DNA of 64,000 nucleotides from Streptomyces tsukubensis (GCF_009296025.1 NZ_CP045178.1:372001-436000), one strand, 5' to 3'. Counted from the stretch's first letter, positions 16,185-25,287 are shown. Translations and numbers: made by a program. Notes: generated by a model not told the origin, from the sequence alone.

Positions 16185-16859
16185 ATGGACACCCTGCTCA
16201 CGACCTTCGAGGAGCCGTTGCGAGTACGGGCCTGGCGCGACTACGACCCCGAGGTCTGCGCGCTGCCCGGCATGGATCTGGGCGACCGGACGCTCACCGG
16301 GCAGGTCGCCGGGGAGAGCGGCCGGCTCTGGGAGATGGGGGCGCGGCGTGTCGTACTCCCTGAGGTGGTCGAACTCGGCGGGGTCCAGGACTTCGCGGCG
16401 GCCGCTCGTGCCGTACGGGCCCTGAGCCTCGTCAGGGACCTGACGGCGCGGGCCGTACTCGTCGAGTGGAAACTCGCCTATTCCGCGCTCGCCCCCGAGG
16501 ACTGGCGGGTGCTCAGCCACCTCCAGCCCCCGGAGGAGCTGACGGGGTTCGAGGGGGCGCCGGAGGCTCTGGCCGACTGGCGCAACGGCCACTACCTCGG
16601 CAAATGTCTGTGGCGGCAGGGGCCCGGCTTCATCCAGATCCGCGACCGCCGCTGGGGTGACCTGCGCAGGTTCACCGCCGACGAACCCCACTACCAGGTG
16701 GCCATCGAGGCCCTGGCCTACGGTGCGCCCGCCGCCGGTCTGCCGCCTGCCGTGCTGACCGAGTTCGGCGAGGAGCATCTGATCATCGCTGTCGGCGAGC
16801 TGGCGTGGTGGCTGCCGTACCGGGTGGACCGCTGGACCCAGGAGGCCATGGCCATCTGA
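16185..16859 (+). CDS. RiPP-cluster partner protein of unknown function (DUF5825-like)
   Basis: A 224-aa soluble protein beginning MDTLLTTFEEPLRVRAWRDY and containing WEMGARRVVLPEVVELGG, RALSLVRDLTARAVLVEWKL and the C-terminal FGEEHLIIAVGELAWWLPYR. GAAGGAGG 6 nt before the ATG sets the start. It lies 35 bp after the radical SAM gene and ends the operon. From memory it resembles the small family DUF5825, which co-occurs with this radical SAM class in Streptomyces. I could not verify this. There is no cluster motif or cofactor motif, so it may serve as recognition protein, chaperone or scaffold for the precursor. Confidence 0.7.
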   Translation: MDTLLTTFEEPLRVRAWRDYDPEVCALPGMDLGDRTLTGQVAGESGRLWEMGARRVVLPEVVELGGVQDFAAAARAVRALSLVRDLTARAVLVEWKLAYSALAPEDWRVLSHLQPPEELTGFEGAPEALADWRNGHYLGKCLWRQGPGFIQIRDRRWGDLRRFTADEPHYQVAIEALAYGAPAAGLPPAVLTEFGEEHLIIAVGELAWWLPYRVDRWTQEAMAI

Positions 16860-16907
16860 ACCATGGCCGCGGCCGTCCGAGCGGGAGGTTCCCGTGCGCG
16901 GCCGTCC

Positions 16908-16942
16908 TGTGCCCGTGGCGCTCACCCCGCGCCACGGGCACA
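16908..16942. terminator. Terminator of the RiPP operon
   Basis: A perfect 13-bp stem, TGTGCCCGTGGCG (16908-16920) with CGCCACGGGCACA (16930-16942), and a 9-nt loop lie 48 nt after the last stop. A second perfect 11-bp hairpin, GGTGCCGCGGC/GCCGCGGCACC, follows at 17042-17065. Otherwise 16860-17278 holds no gene that I can support. Confidence 0.75.
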
Positions 16943-17278
16943 TCGCGGGTCTCGGCCATGACGGCCGCTCGCTGCTCGTCGGCCTTCGACCTCCACAGCA
17001 CCCGGCCGGCGCCGGCCGCGCCCAACGTGCAGCCGACGACCGGTGCCGCGGCGAGCCGCGGCACCGGGAGGCCACCAGCAGGGCGTCCGCCCGGCTCGAC
17101 GGGCGGGAGCCGTATCGAGGGGGCCCCGGGCGGTCGACGCCGACCACCGATCGGGCACCTCCTCCGGTCGCCGCGCCCCCGCCGCGCCGGGAACAAAACA
17201 GGCGGAACCTCCTATATCTTTCATCACGCGTTGCGGCCGGGCGGCACCACGACTCTCACAAGGATCGGCGGAGGGACT

Positions 17279-19042
17279 TTGGGACGGGACCTGGACAGGT
17301 TGGAGGCGCTACGGCTCGCGGGACTCACCGCGGCGGCCGATTCCGGCATGGACCGGTTCGCGCGACTGGTCGCCCGGTTCCTGCACGTCCCGGTGGCCCT
17401 GGTCTCACTGCTTGAGGCCGACCGGCAGGTCTTCCCTGGCATGGTCGGCCTCGACGAGCCCTGGGCGGGGTGGCGCCAGACCCCCTTGAGTCACTCCTTC
17501 TGCCAGCACGTCGTCGCCGACGGCGAGCCGCTCGTCCTCACCGACTCCCGGCGGGACCCCCGTACGAGATCCAGCGAGGCGGTCTCAGAGCTGCGGGTGA
17601 TCGCGTACGCGGGAATGCCGCTGACCGATGCCGACGGTCAACCGGTGGGCTCGCTGTGCGCGATCGACCACCAGCCCCGCGAGTGGTCGAAGGACGAGCT
17701 GCACGACCTCGCCGACCTCACCGCCGCCTGCTCGGTGGAGCTGCGGCTGCGCATCGCCACGGAGCAGCTCCGCCGCGACCGCGACAGCGCCGACCTGCTG
17801 CTGCGCGCCTCCGTCGAACTGGCCCCCTCCCACGATCTGCCCGAGGTGGTCCGCCGACTGCGCCGCCTGTTCGATGGCAGCCCCTCCCAGCCGTCCTACG
17901 TGGGGTTGCTCCTCGCGGACGGTCCCTGGCTGCGGCGCGTGGTCGACCCGGATCACGTATCTCCGGTGGAGACCACTCGGGACCGAGTGGGCGTGGATGA
18001 CCACTTCCCCAGTGCTCGGGCGATGAGGGAGCAGCGCACCGTCTTCGTGCCGGACCGCGCCGCTCTGGTGGCCGACTACAGCCAGGAGTCGGTGGCCGGT
18101 TACGACTCCCTGGGGCTCGCTGCCACGCTGTGTGTCCCGTTGGCCCGCAGAAGCGGTGTTCTGGCGTGGTGCTGGGCGGGGCCGCACGTCATGGCCGTGA
18201 CCGAGCGGGCGATCCTCACCGCGGTGGCCGAGTACGTGAGCCAGGCGGTGGAGCGCACCCGGTTCGTGGAGAGCCGGCTCGGCGCGGCGGAACAACTGCA
18301 GGCCGCCATGCTCACCGAACTGCCCACCGTGCCAGGGCTGGAGATGGCCGCCCTCTATCTGCCCGCCGCCGACCAGGACATGGTGGGCGGCGACTGGTAC
18401 GACGCGTATCTGCTGCCGCCCGCGCCCGCCGGGCCGCCGCTCGCGCTGATGGTGTCCGTCGGGGACATCACGGGACACGACATGCGGGCCGCGACCGTGA
18501 TGGGCCAGGTCCGCAGCATGCTGCGGCAGGCGACCCTCGGCCATCCCGCGCACTCCCCCGCCGCCGCGGTGACCGCGGTGGACAACACCTTCGCCGTACT
18601 GCCCCTCGGGGACGGCGGCACGCTCGTGCACGCCAGGCTCACCCCGCACGGCGACCGGTGGAAGCTGACCTGGTCCAACGCGGGCCACCCGCCTCCGCTG
18701 CTGCGTACCCCGGAAGGCCGGGTGACGGTCCTCCACGAACACGACCTCCTCCTCGGGGCGCCGAGCAGCCTCCCGCGCCACGACCACGAGCGCGAACTCC
18801 CGGCGGGGAGCGTGCTTCTGCTGTACACCGACGGCCTGGTCGAACGGCGTGACACCGACATCGACACGAGCATCGCCCGGACGGTCTCCACCCTGTCCGA
18901 GCACGGTGAGAGTTCCCTGCCGCTGCTCCTGGAGGCCCTCTCCGAGGGCCTGGAGAATTTTCAGAAACGTGACGACGTGGCGGTCCTCGCACTCCGTATC
19001 GGCCCGCTCGTCTCCGCGCCCGCCATGCCATCCGCCCGGTGA
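17279..19042 (+). CDS. GAF-domain PP2C/SpoIIE-type serine phosphatase
   Basis: Probable sensor phosphatase that dephosphorylates an anti-sigma-factor antagonist, 587 aa. An N-terminal GAF domain (RFARLVARFLHVPVALVSLL through GSLCAIDHQPREW, about 20-155) and a second GAF (about 180-335) precede the metal-dependent phosphatase domain. That domain has GGDWYDAYLL, VSVGDITGHDMRAATVMG, WSNAGHPPPLLR and LLYTDGLVERRDTDID, with the conserved Asp residues. TTG 17279 was chosen as start because GGAGGG lies 6 nt upstream and the protein begins GRDLDRLEALR. The open frame upstream includes non-coding hairpins. Such proteins work in SigB/SigF-type stress circuits. A SigF-like sigma factor is encoded 25 kb away, but no link is shown. 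Confidence 0.88.
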   Translation: MGRDLDRLEALRLAGLTAAADSGMDRFARLVARFLHVPVALVSLLEADRQVFPGMVGLDEPWAGWRQTPLSHSFCQHVVADGEPLVLTDSRRDPRTRSSEAVSELRVIAYAGMPLTDADGQPVGSLCAIDHQPREWSKDELHDLADLTAACSVELRLRIATEQLRRDRDSADLLLRASVELAPSHDLPEVVRRLRRLFDGSPSQPSYVGLLLADGPWLRRVVDPDHVSPVETTRDRVGVDDHFPSARAMREQRTVFVPDRAALVADYSQESVAGYDSLGLAATLCVPLARRSGVLAWCWAGPHVMAVTERAILTAVAEYVSQAVERTRFVESRLGAAEQLQAAMLTELPTVPGLEMAALYLPAADQDMVGGDWYDAYLLPPAPAGPPLALMVSVGDITGHDMRAATVMGQVRSMLRQATLGHPAHSPAAAVTAVDNTFAVLPLGDGGTLVHARLTPHGDRWKLTWSNAGHPPPLLRTPEGRVTVLHEHDLLLGAPSSLPRHDHERELPAGSVLLLYTDGLVERRDTDIDTSIARTVSTLSEHGESSLPLLLEALSEGLENFQKRDDVAVLALRIGPLVSAPAMPSAR

Positions 19043-19049
19043 GCCGCAG

Positions 19050-19104
19050 GGCCCTTCGCCCCGTGCTCCCGCGCGCGAGCACGGGAGCAATGGAGAGAAG
19101 GGCC
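19050..19104. terminator. Bidirectional terminator between phosphatase and fucosidase genes
   Basis: Inner stem CCGTGCTC/GAGCACGG (19061-19068 with 19077-19084) is nested in outer stem GGCCCTTC/GAAGGGCC (19050-19057 with 19097-19104). It lies between convergent genes. Confidence 0.7.
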
Positions 19105-19130
19105 GCTGAACCCCCAAGACCGCCGTTCGG

Positions 19131-21047
19131 CTACTTCGGCGCCACGTTCAGATGGAGCGCGACCGATGCCAGACGCGGGGTGGACCTGGCCCGGAGGACG
19201 CGGACGCGGACGCGGTCGGTGGTCATTGGGGTGGGCAGTACCAGGATGCGGGCGTAGCCGATGGTGGCGCCGGTAGCGGCCTGCCGCCAGGCTCCGGCGG
19301 TCCAGATGTCGACGGCGAAGCTCTCCACCCGCTGCCCTCGGGTGATGTCCTCACCGAGCCGTACGCGGTCGAAGGTGCGGGCCCTGGGCAGCTTGAGTGT
19401 GACGGCGCCGGTGGTCGCCGAGTGGGGCGGGGACCAGGCCGTGGTCAGCCGTCCGTCGGTGAGCGTACGCACCACGGGGTCACGGCGGCCCCCTCCCGCG
19501 GTGAGCAGGTTGTGACCGTACGTCGCTCTGACGGAGTCCCCGAAGGCGGAGAGGGAGTCGAGGTCCTCGGGGGCGACGCGGCCGTCCTGGCCCGGTGGGA
19601 CGTTCAGCAGGAGCACGGCGTTGCGGCCCACCGACTGCTCGTAGATCGTGACCAGTCGCTCCGCCGTCTTGGGTTTCTCGTCGGCGTGGAAGAACCATCC
19701 GGGGCGCAGCGACACGTCGGCCTCCGCGGGGAACCACTGGAGGTACTCGACGCCGGCGGCGGTGATCTTGTCGCGCGAGCCGATGTCGACGACGGACGCG
19801 CCCTCGGGGAGCAGCCCTTCGCCGTGCGCGGTGGCGGGGTCGGCGGTGGCGGGGGTGACGCTCCACTCGGTGGTGCGTCCGACTCCGCTCTCGTTCCCGA
19901 CCCAGCGGGTTCCCTGCGGCCCCGCGAAGGTGACGGTGTCGGGGGAGAGCGCGTGGACGAGGCGGAACCAGGCGGTGAAGTCGTACTCCTCCGCGATTCC
20001 CGCCTCGCGCCAGGGGTTGGCGCCGTCGAGCCAGAGTTCGTCGATGGGGCCGTACTCGGTGAACAGCTCGTAGAGCTGGTTCAGGTAGTACGCGTTGTAG
20101 TCGTCGGCCCGCACGGTGAAGGAGGGGATGCGGTGGGCGGCGAGGGCTGCGGCGCGGTCGTCGTCCGGCACCAGCGAGGGGATCGTACGGCGGACGATCC
20201 CGCTTCCGCTGCCGTAGCGGCCCTGGCCGCCTGGGGGCCGGTCGCCGTCGTCCAGCGTGGCCTGTTCCTCGATGCTGAGCGACTGGCCCGAGGCCTGCTT
20301 CGCGCGTACCTTCTCGACGTACTCGGCGTGCCACGCGTGCGGCTGTTCCGAACCGTCGGCGGGCGAGAGGTACACGCCCACCTTGAGCCCCGCTCCGCGG
20401 GCGGCCTTGAGGTAGGTGCCGAGGATGTCTCCCTGGGGGTTGCGGCAACCGGCGTTCCTGGCTTGCCAGTAGGCGGCCGGATCGTCGGAGCGCTGCGACT
20501 GGGCCTGTTGGCGGGCCTGGGCGGTCGCCTTCCGTTCTGCCTCGGAACACCCGTCGGTCCTGATCCACCAAGGGCTGGCGATGACCGAGTGGTTGGTGTA
20601 GCGGGTCGGATAGAGGACGAAGCCGTCGTGGTGTTTGGCGGTGAACATCACCTGCCGGGCCCCGGCCGCCTTGTAGGCGCGCATCCACTGGTCGACGTCC
20701 ATCCCCGAGGGGTCGAACGTCGCCTCGTCCTCTGCGCCCGAACCCCATTCGCGGTCGGTGAAGGTGTTCATGCCGAAATGCGTGAAGGCCGTCACCTCAC
20801 GCTGCTGCCAGGCGACCTGGGAGCGCCTCGGGATGACGTGGGCGGCCTTCCTGACGATGGTGTCCGGGGTGTCGGACGCGTCGATGGCGATCTGCGACGC
20901 GGCAGTAATCCGATGTTTGGCGAGTACGGGCCCGCGAGGATCACTCTTTCCTGGGGAGGCGACGGCGGGTGCGGCGGAGACAAGCGGCAAGGCTACGGCG
21001 CCAGCCCCCATGGCCAGTACGTTTCGTCGCCCGACAGGCGTTCCCAT
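19131..21047 (-). CDS. Tat-exported alpha-L-fucosidase (GH29)
   Basis: Secreted retaining glycosidase, 638 aa, releasing L-fucose. The N-terminus GRRNVLAMGAGAVALPLVSA is a twin-arginine signal. The GH29 core shows FTHFGMNTFTDREWG, AYKAAGARQVMFTAKHHDGF, YPTRYTNHSV and YGPIDELWLDGANPW, the last carrying the predicted nucleophile Asp (about 300). The C-terminal 150 residues (VTLKLPRARTFDRVRLGEDI onward) look like a discoidin-type carbohydrate-binding module. GGAG precedes the ATG. A perfect AGACAT-CCA-ATGTCT palindrome 45 nt upstream suggests control by a GntR- or LacI-type regulator not encoded next to it. Confidence 0.88.
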   Translation of the reverse strand: MGTPVGRRNVLAMGAGAVALPLVSAAPAVASPGKSDPRGPVLAKHRITAASQIAIDASDTPDTIVRKAAHVIPRRSQVAWQQREVTAFTHFGMNTFTDREWGSGAEDEATFDPSGMDVDQWMRAYKAAGARQVMFTAKHHDGFVLYPTRYTNHSVIASPWWIRTDGCSEAERKATAQARQQAQSQRSDDPAAYWQARNAGCRNPQGDILGTYLKAARGAGLKVGVYLSPADGSEQPHAWHAEYVEKVRAKQASGQSLSIEEQATLDDGDRPPGGQGRYGSGSGIVRRTIPSLVPDDDRAAALAAHRIPSFTVRADDYNAYYLNQLYELFTEYGPIDELWLDGANPWREAGIAEEYDFTAWFRLVHALSPDTVTFAGPQGTRWVGNESGVGRTTEWSVTPATADPATAHGEGLLPEGASVVDIGSRDKITAAGVEYLQWFPAEADVSLRPGWFFHADEKPKTAERLVTIYEQSVGRNAVLLLNVPPGQDGRVAPEDLDSLSAFGDSVRATYGHNLLTAGGGRRDPVVRTLTDGRLTTAWSPPHSATTGAVTLKLPRARTFDRVRLGEDITRGQRVESFAVDIWTAGAWRQAATGATIGYARILVLPTPMTTDRVRVRVLRARSTPRLASVALHLNVAPK

Positions 21048-21091
21048 GAGTGCTCCTTCGGTCCGTGGACGCAGAGTGGAACGAGAGGTCT

Positions 21092-21106
21092 AGACATCCA
21101 ATGTCT
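21092..21106. promoter_or_regulatory. Palindromic operator upstream of the fucosidase gene
   Basis: AGACAT and ATGTCT form perfect six-base arms around CCA, 45 nt upstream of the fucosidase ATG. The rest of 21107-21702 shows no supportable gene. Confidence 0.55.
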
Positions 21107-21702
21107 GCCGCTCCGCAGTCTGGTGCGCGTCCAGTGACCCTGACAAGGGTCTGTAACGGGAAACAGCAGGAGGGGGCGGCCGTTGCGCGCCGGGCGCCCC
21201 CGGGGCTCGGCTCCACGTCGCGCGGCACGGCGGCTCGCCTCGCGCGCGCTCCGGGGCGCGCGACCCTCTTCCTCACCCCCGACTTCACCCCACAGCGCCC
21301 GCGTGACGGCCCACTCGACGTGTCACCTCCCGATACCTTCAACTCCGTTTCCTCATATGGGACTTGACCGACTTCCGAACTCCGTTGGGGCTCGGGGCGC
21401 CACTTGTAACGGTTGAGAAGAAAGGAAACTGCCGTGCCACCCGGGTTGGCCGGCCATGGGCCAGGGGTACATCGACCACGTGACAGACGTCACGAGACGT
21501 CCGCATCGAACCCGGTATCCACCACTTCGCAGGTATCCGCTCCCGAGACGAGAAGCTGCGGGCCACCAGAGGCCCGCACAGCCATTCCCGACGACGGGCG
21601 CGGTGCTGAAGGGGACCCCACGGAGAGCCGGGTGACTGATTGCCGCCTTATCGGGCCGGTACGGCAACCGTATCCGGGCCCCTGTCGAGAGGGAGTACTG
21701 GG

Positions 21703-22911
21703 ATGACCGACGCGGACACCGTGCGGACGTGCCCGTTCCGCCACGACGATGCCCTGGAACCCGACCCGTTCATGACCAGGATGCGTACGGAAGCCCCGAT
21801 CACCAGAGTCCGTATGCCCTACGGGGACGGGGAGTGCTGGCTGGTCACCCGGTACGCCGACGTGCAGAGGGTGACCTCCGACCGGCGATTCAGCCGCGCC
21901 GCCCTCATCGGCACGGACTTCCCGAGGATCACCCCCGCGCCCATCGCCCAGTCCGAGGCGATCAACCTCATGGACGCGCCCGCCCTCAACCGGGTGCGCG
22001 CGCTCGTCATCAGGGCGTTCACCACGCCCCAGGTGGAGGCCACCCGCCCCTGGACCCAGCGGTCCGCGGACGCGCTGCTGGACAAGATGGTGGAGAGCGG
22101 CGCCCCCGCCGACCTGACCGCACATCTGGCGAACGAGTTGCCGCTGATGACGATCTGCCAGCTCATGGGCGTACCGGAAGCGGACCGCCCACAGCTGCGA
22201 CGGTGGGCCACGGCCATGATGTCCATGAGCGCCGCCGACCGGACGTCGGCGACGACGGCGAAGGCGGAGATGCGGGCGTACTTCGACCAGCTCACCCTGG
22301 AACGGCGCCGCGCCCCGGGCGACGACCTCATCAGCGCGCTCGCCACCGCCCGCGTGGGCGACGAGATGCTGGACGAAGGGGAGCTTGCGGTACTGGCCAT
22401 GCTGCTGGTCGTCACCGGGCACGACACCACCACCTACAGCATCAGCAACATCGTCTACACGCTGCTGACCCGCCCCGACCAGCTCGCCCAGTTGCGTGCA
22501 AGGCCCGAGCTGCTGCCCCAGGCCCTGGAGGAGCTGCTGCGGTTCATCCCGTTCCGTCAGGGGGTCGGTATCCCACGGGTCGCGGTCGAGGACGTCGAGC
22601 TGGACGGTGTGCTCATCAAGGCGGGAGACATGGTCCACGTCTCCTACCTGACGGCCAACCGCGACGAGCTGGCCTACGAGCGCGCCGACGAGCTGGACTT
22701 CGAACGGGTAGCGCCCGCGGGCCACATGGTCTTCGGGTACGGCGGCCACCACTGCCTCGGCTCGCACCTGGCGCGCATGACTCTGCAGGTCGCCATCGGC
22801 ACCCTGCTCAGCCGGTTCCCCGAACTCCGACTGGCCGTGCCCGCGGAAGAGGTGCGGTGGAACACCGTCTCCATCTGGCGCTATCCCCTGGCTCTACCGG
22901 TCGCCTGGTAA
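21703..22911 (+). CDS. Cytochrome P450, probably CYP158-like, in the RppA pigment operon
   Basis: Heme monooxygenase of 402 aa. I-helix motif VTGHDTTTYS (about 243), K-helix ExxR in ALEELLRF (about 281) and heme loop FGYGGHHCLG with ligand Cys351 are present. The start MTDADTVRTCPF at 21703 has AGAGGGAG upstream. The stop is 14 bp before rppA, so the two are co-transcribed. In S. coelicolor and S. griseus the P450 beside rppA couples flaviolin or tetrahydroxynaphthalene into dimers or a perylenequinone melanin. The same role is inferred here. The order P450 then rppA is the reverse of those examples as I recall them. Confidence 0.88.
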   Translation: MTDADTVRTCPFRHDDALEPDPFMTRMRTEAPITRVRMPYGDGECWLVTRYADVQRVTSDRRFSRAALIGTDFPRITPAPIAQSEAINLMDAPALNRVRALVIRAFTTPQVEATRPWTQRSADALLDKMVESGAPADLTAHLANELPLMTICQLMGVPEADRPQLRRWATAMMSMSAADRTSATTAKAEMRAYFDQLTLERRRAPGDDLISALATARVGDEMLDEGELAVLAMLLVVTGHDTTTYSISNIVYTLLTRPDQLAQLRARPELLPQALEELLRFIPFRQGVGIPRVAVEDVELDGVLIKAGDMVHVSYLTANRDELAYERADELDFERVAPAGHMVFGYGGHHCLGSHLARMTLQVAIGTLLSRFPELRLAVPAEEVRWNTVSIWRYPLALPVAW

Positions 22912-22925
22912 GGAAGTCGGACATC

Positions 22926-24020
22926 ATGGCCACTCTTTGCAGACCAGCCATCAGCGTTCCCGAGCACGTCATCACCATGGAGGAGACCCTCGTTCTGGCC
23001 CGGAAGCTGCACGCCGGCCACCCGCGGCTCGGCCTCGCGCTGCGGTTGATCGCCAACACCGGTGTTCAGACACGCCACCTGGTGCAGCCCATCGAAGCCA
23101 CCCTCCGTCACCCAGGATTGACCGAACGCAACGCCCTCTACGAGTCCGAGGCCAAGGCGCGGGTGCCCGACACCGTGCGGCGGGCCCTGGGCAACGCGGG
23201 GCTCGGCCCCGAGGACATCGACATGATCGTCTATGTCTCCTGCACCGGCTTCATGATGCCGTCCCTGACGGCCTGGCTCATCAACACGATGGGGTTCAGG
23301 CCGCAGACACGGCAGTTGCCGATCGCCCAGCTCGGGTGCGCCGCGGGCGGCGCCGCCGTCAACCGCGCGCACGACTTCTGCACCGCCTATCCCGAGGCGA
23401 ACGTGCTGATCGTGGCCTGCGAGTTCTGTTCGCTCTGCTATCAGCCGACCGACCTGGAGGTGGGCAATCTCCTGTCGAACGGCCTCTTCGGTGACGCCGT
23501 CGCCGCCGCCGTGGTCCGCGGCCAGGGCGGCAGGGGCATGCGGCTCGAACACAACGGCTCCCACCTGGTGCCCGGCACCGAGGAGTGGATCGCCTACGCG
23601 GTCCGCGACACCGGCTACCACTTCATGCTGGACAAGCGGGTACCCGGCACCATGGCCCAGCTCGCGCCGGCGATGAGCGAGCTGACCGAGATGTGCGACT
23701 GGGACATCTCGGGGCTGGGCTTCTACATCGTGCACGCGGGCGGGCCGCGCATCCTGGACGACCTGTGCACCCATCTGCGGCTGCCCTCCACGGTCTTCCG
23801 TTACAGCAGAGCCACACTCACCGAGCGCGGGAACATCGCCAGTGCCGTCGTCTTCGACGCCCTGGACCGCTTCTTCGCCGACGGTGGCGCCAGACACGAG
23901 GACCGAGGTCTCATCGCGGGATTCGGCCCCGGCATCACCGCAGAGATCAGCCTGGGGAGCTGGTCCGACGGCCGCGGCGAGGAGCTGAAGGAGACCCGGA
24001 GGGAGCTGGCCGAAATCTAG
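22926..24020 (+). CDS. rppA: 1,3,6,8-tetrahydroxynaphthalene synthase, type III polyketide synthase
   Basis: Condenses five malonyl-CoA into tetrahydroxynaphthalene, which oxidises to flaviolin. At 364 aa it has normal type III PKS size. The catalytic triad is exactly placed: Cys138 (AQLGCAAGGAA), His270 (YIVHAGGPRI) and Asn303 (TERGNIASA), matching the numbering known for the Streptomyces enzyme. Other signatures are VYVSCTGFMMPSLTAWL and SNGLFGDAVAAAV. AAGGAAG precedes the ATG. It forms an operon with the P450 upstream, consistent with pigment (HPQ melanin or biflaviolin-type) formation. Confidence 0.95.
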   Translation: MATLCRPAISVPEHVITMEETLVLARKLHAGHPRLGLALRLIANTGVQTRHLVQPIEATLRHPGLTERNALYESEAKARVPDTVRRALGNAGLGPEDIDMIVYVSCTGFMMPSLTAWLINTMGFRPQTRQLPIAQLGCAAGGAAVNRAHDFCTAYPEANVLIVACEFCSLCYQPTDLEVGNLLSNGLFGDAVAAAVVRGQGGRGMRLEHNGSHLVPGTEEWIAYAVRDTGYHFMLDKRVPGTMAQLAPAMSELTEMCDWDISGLGFYIVHAGGPRILDDLCTHLRLPSTVFRYSRATLTERGNIASAVVFDALDRFFADGGARHEDRGLIAGFGPGITAEISLGSWSDGRGEELKETRRELAEI

Positions 24021-24126
24021 CGGGGAAACAGGGACACCTCTCGGAAGCAGCCGCTTTCCGCACCGGCCCGAACTCTCCCGAACGGGCCCACCGGACGGAC
24101 TGTCACTCCGCCGCCTCCCGCCCGAC

Positions 24127-24153
24127 GGGGCGCCCCCGAACAGGGGGCGCCCC
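24127..24153. terminator. Terminator between rppA and the GH114-like gene
   Basis: Perfect 11-bp stem GGGGCGCCCCC/GGGGGCGCCCC with loop GAACA, between convergent genes. Confidence 0.75.
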
Positions 24154-24189
24154 GCCACACCGTTCAGCGGAACGGTGCCACCGACCCGA

Positions 24190-25011
24190 TCAGCAGGTCT
24201 TGCGGACGTAACCGCTGTCGCCGGGGGCTGTGACGTCGAGGTCACGCAGCACGATGCTCAGCTTGTCACCGTAGGCCGAGCACGCCTTCTTGAGGTACTT
24301 CTCCTCGTACTCGATCACGATGACGTCGTCGCCGAAGCCCTCGGTGTAGTCACCGCACTCGTCGTAGTGGCCGCACTCCTCGGCGACCGCGAAGTCGAGA
24401 CCCGTCTCGTCGCGCTCGGTGGAGAGACCAGGATTGTTCTTCTGCGCGATGGCCAGGCCCTTCTCGTGGGCGTGGTCGGCGAGCTTCCTGACCAGGTCCT
24501 TGGCGTCGTCCTCGTTGAGCAGGTCGGTACGGTCGTAGGTGTCGAGGTTGTCGGGCTCGATCGCGTTGAAGCCCTTGCTCGCGCAGCTGTCGATCCAGCC
24601 GTTCACCTTCTTGGCGATGGCGGTCCGCTTCGCCTCGGTACGGGTGTCGAGGAACGCCTCGCCCCAGCTGTCGTCGTAGACGATGTCGCCGCTGGAGTCC
24701 CGCAGCAGCAGGTCGCCCCACTCGCTCTCGGCCTTGGGCTGCGCCTGGAAGGCGTTGACGTAACAAATGTTGTACAGACCCGCGGCGGGCGAGGCGGTGT
24801 AGTCGCGGCTGACGACCTGGACCCCGGCCGGCGGCGTGTAGGCGCTGCCGATCTGGTAGTCGAAGTTGGCGTGCGTGGGGGGAAGGGTCACCGCGCTGGT
24901 GGCCGCGCTCGCCGAGGAGGCGGCGAACAGCGGGACGGCCACCGCCGCCGCCGTGGCCGCGACCACGGAGACGTAGGCGCGGGATCGACGGGCACGAGAG
25001 GTGTTGGGCAT
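24190..25011 (-). CDS. Secreted GH114-type endo-alpha-1,4-polygalactosaminidase-like protein
   Basis: Extracellular TIM-barrel glycosidase candidate, about 273 aa. A Sec signal (SRAYVSVVAATAAAVAVPLF then AASSASAA) precedes PTHANFDYQIGSAYTPPAGV, the conserved N-terminal motif of this family. The characteristic DSWGEAFLDTR, GFNAIEPDNLDTY and KGLAIAQKNN follow. ATG 25011 with GGAG 8 nt before it was preferred over a GTG four codons upstream. Family members degrade alpha-1,4-galactosamine polymers in biofilms and walls. The substrate here is untested. It is monocistronic, with a terminator shared with rppA. Confidence 0.83.
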   Translation of the reverse strand: MPNTSRARRSRAYVSVVAATAAAVAVPLFAASSASAATSAVTLPPTHANFDYQIGSAYTPPAGVQVVSRDYTASPAAGLYNICYVNAFQAQPKAESEWGDLLLRDSSGDIVYDDSWGEAFLDTRTEAKRTAIAKKVNGWIDSCASKGFNAIEPDNLDTYDRTDLLNEDDAKDLVRKLADHAHEKGLAIAQKNNPGLSTERDETGLDFAVAEECGHYDECGDYTEGFGDDVIVIEYEEKYLKKACSAYGDKLSIVLRDLDVTAPGDSGYVRKTC

Positions 25012-25287
25012 GTGGTGCTCCACGGTACGTGGGATACGTCCCCGCCTCGGATCCCACGTCGTCGTGGAAAATCCTGGCGACTCAGGCCGGGCTTACGGCG
25101 CGTGGGCCGCTTTACCGGCTGGGCGTACCTCTGGGTGCAGAGTGCTCAGCTCTGACGTACGTGGAGTAAAGCGAGCAAGTTTCGTCATGTCAACAGAGCA
25201 GAGCTGAGCATCTCGTGTGGCGGAACCGGGGGTTCAGTCGCCGTGGACCGGACCGGAAGACGTGTACGGAGCACTCCGGCCGTGCGG

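Noticed and set aside
19152..21137. Long plus-strand open frame opposite the fucosidase gene
   Set aside because: Antisense shadow of a high-GC gene. No recognisable protein features.
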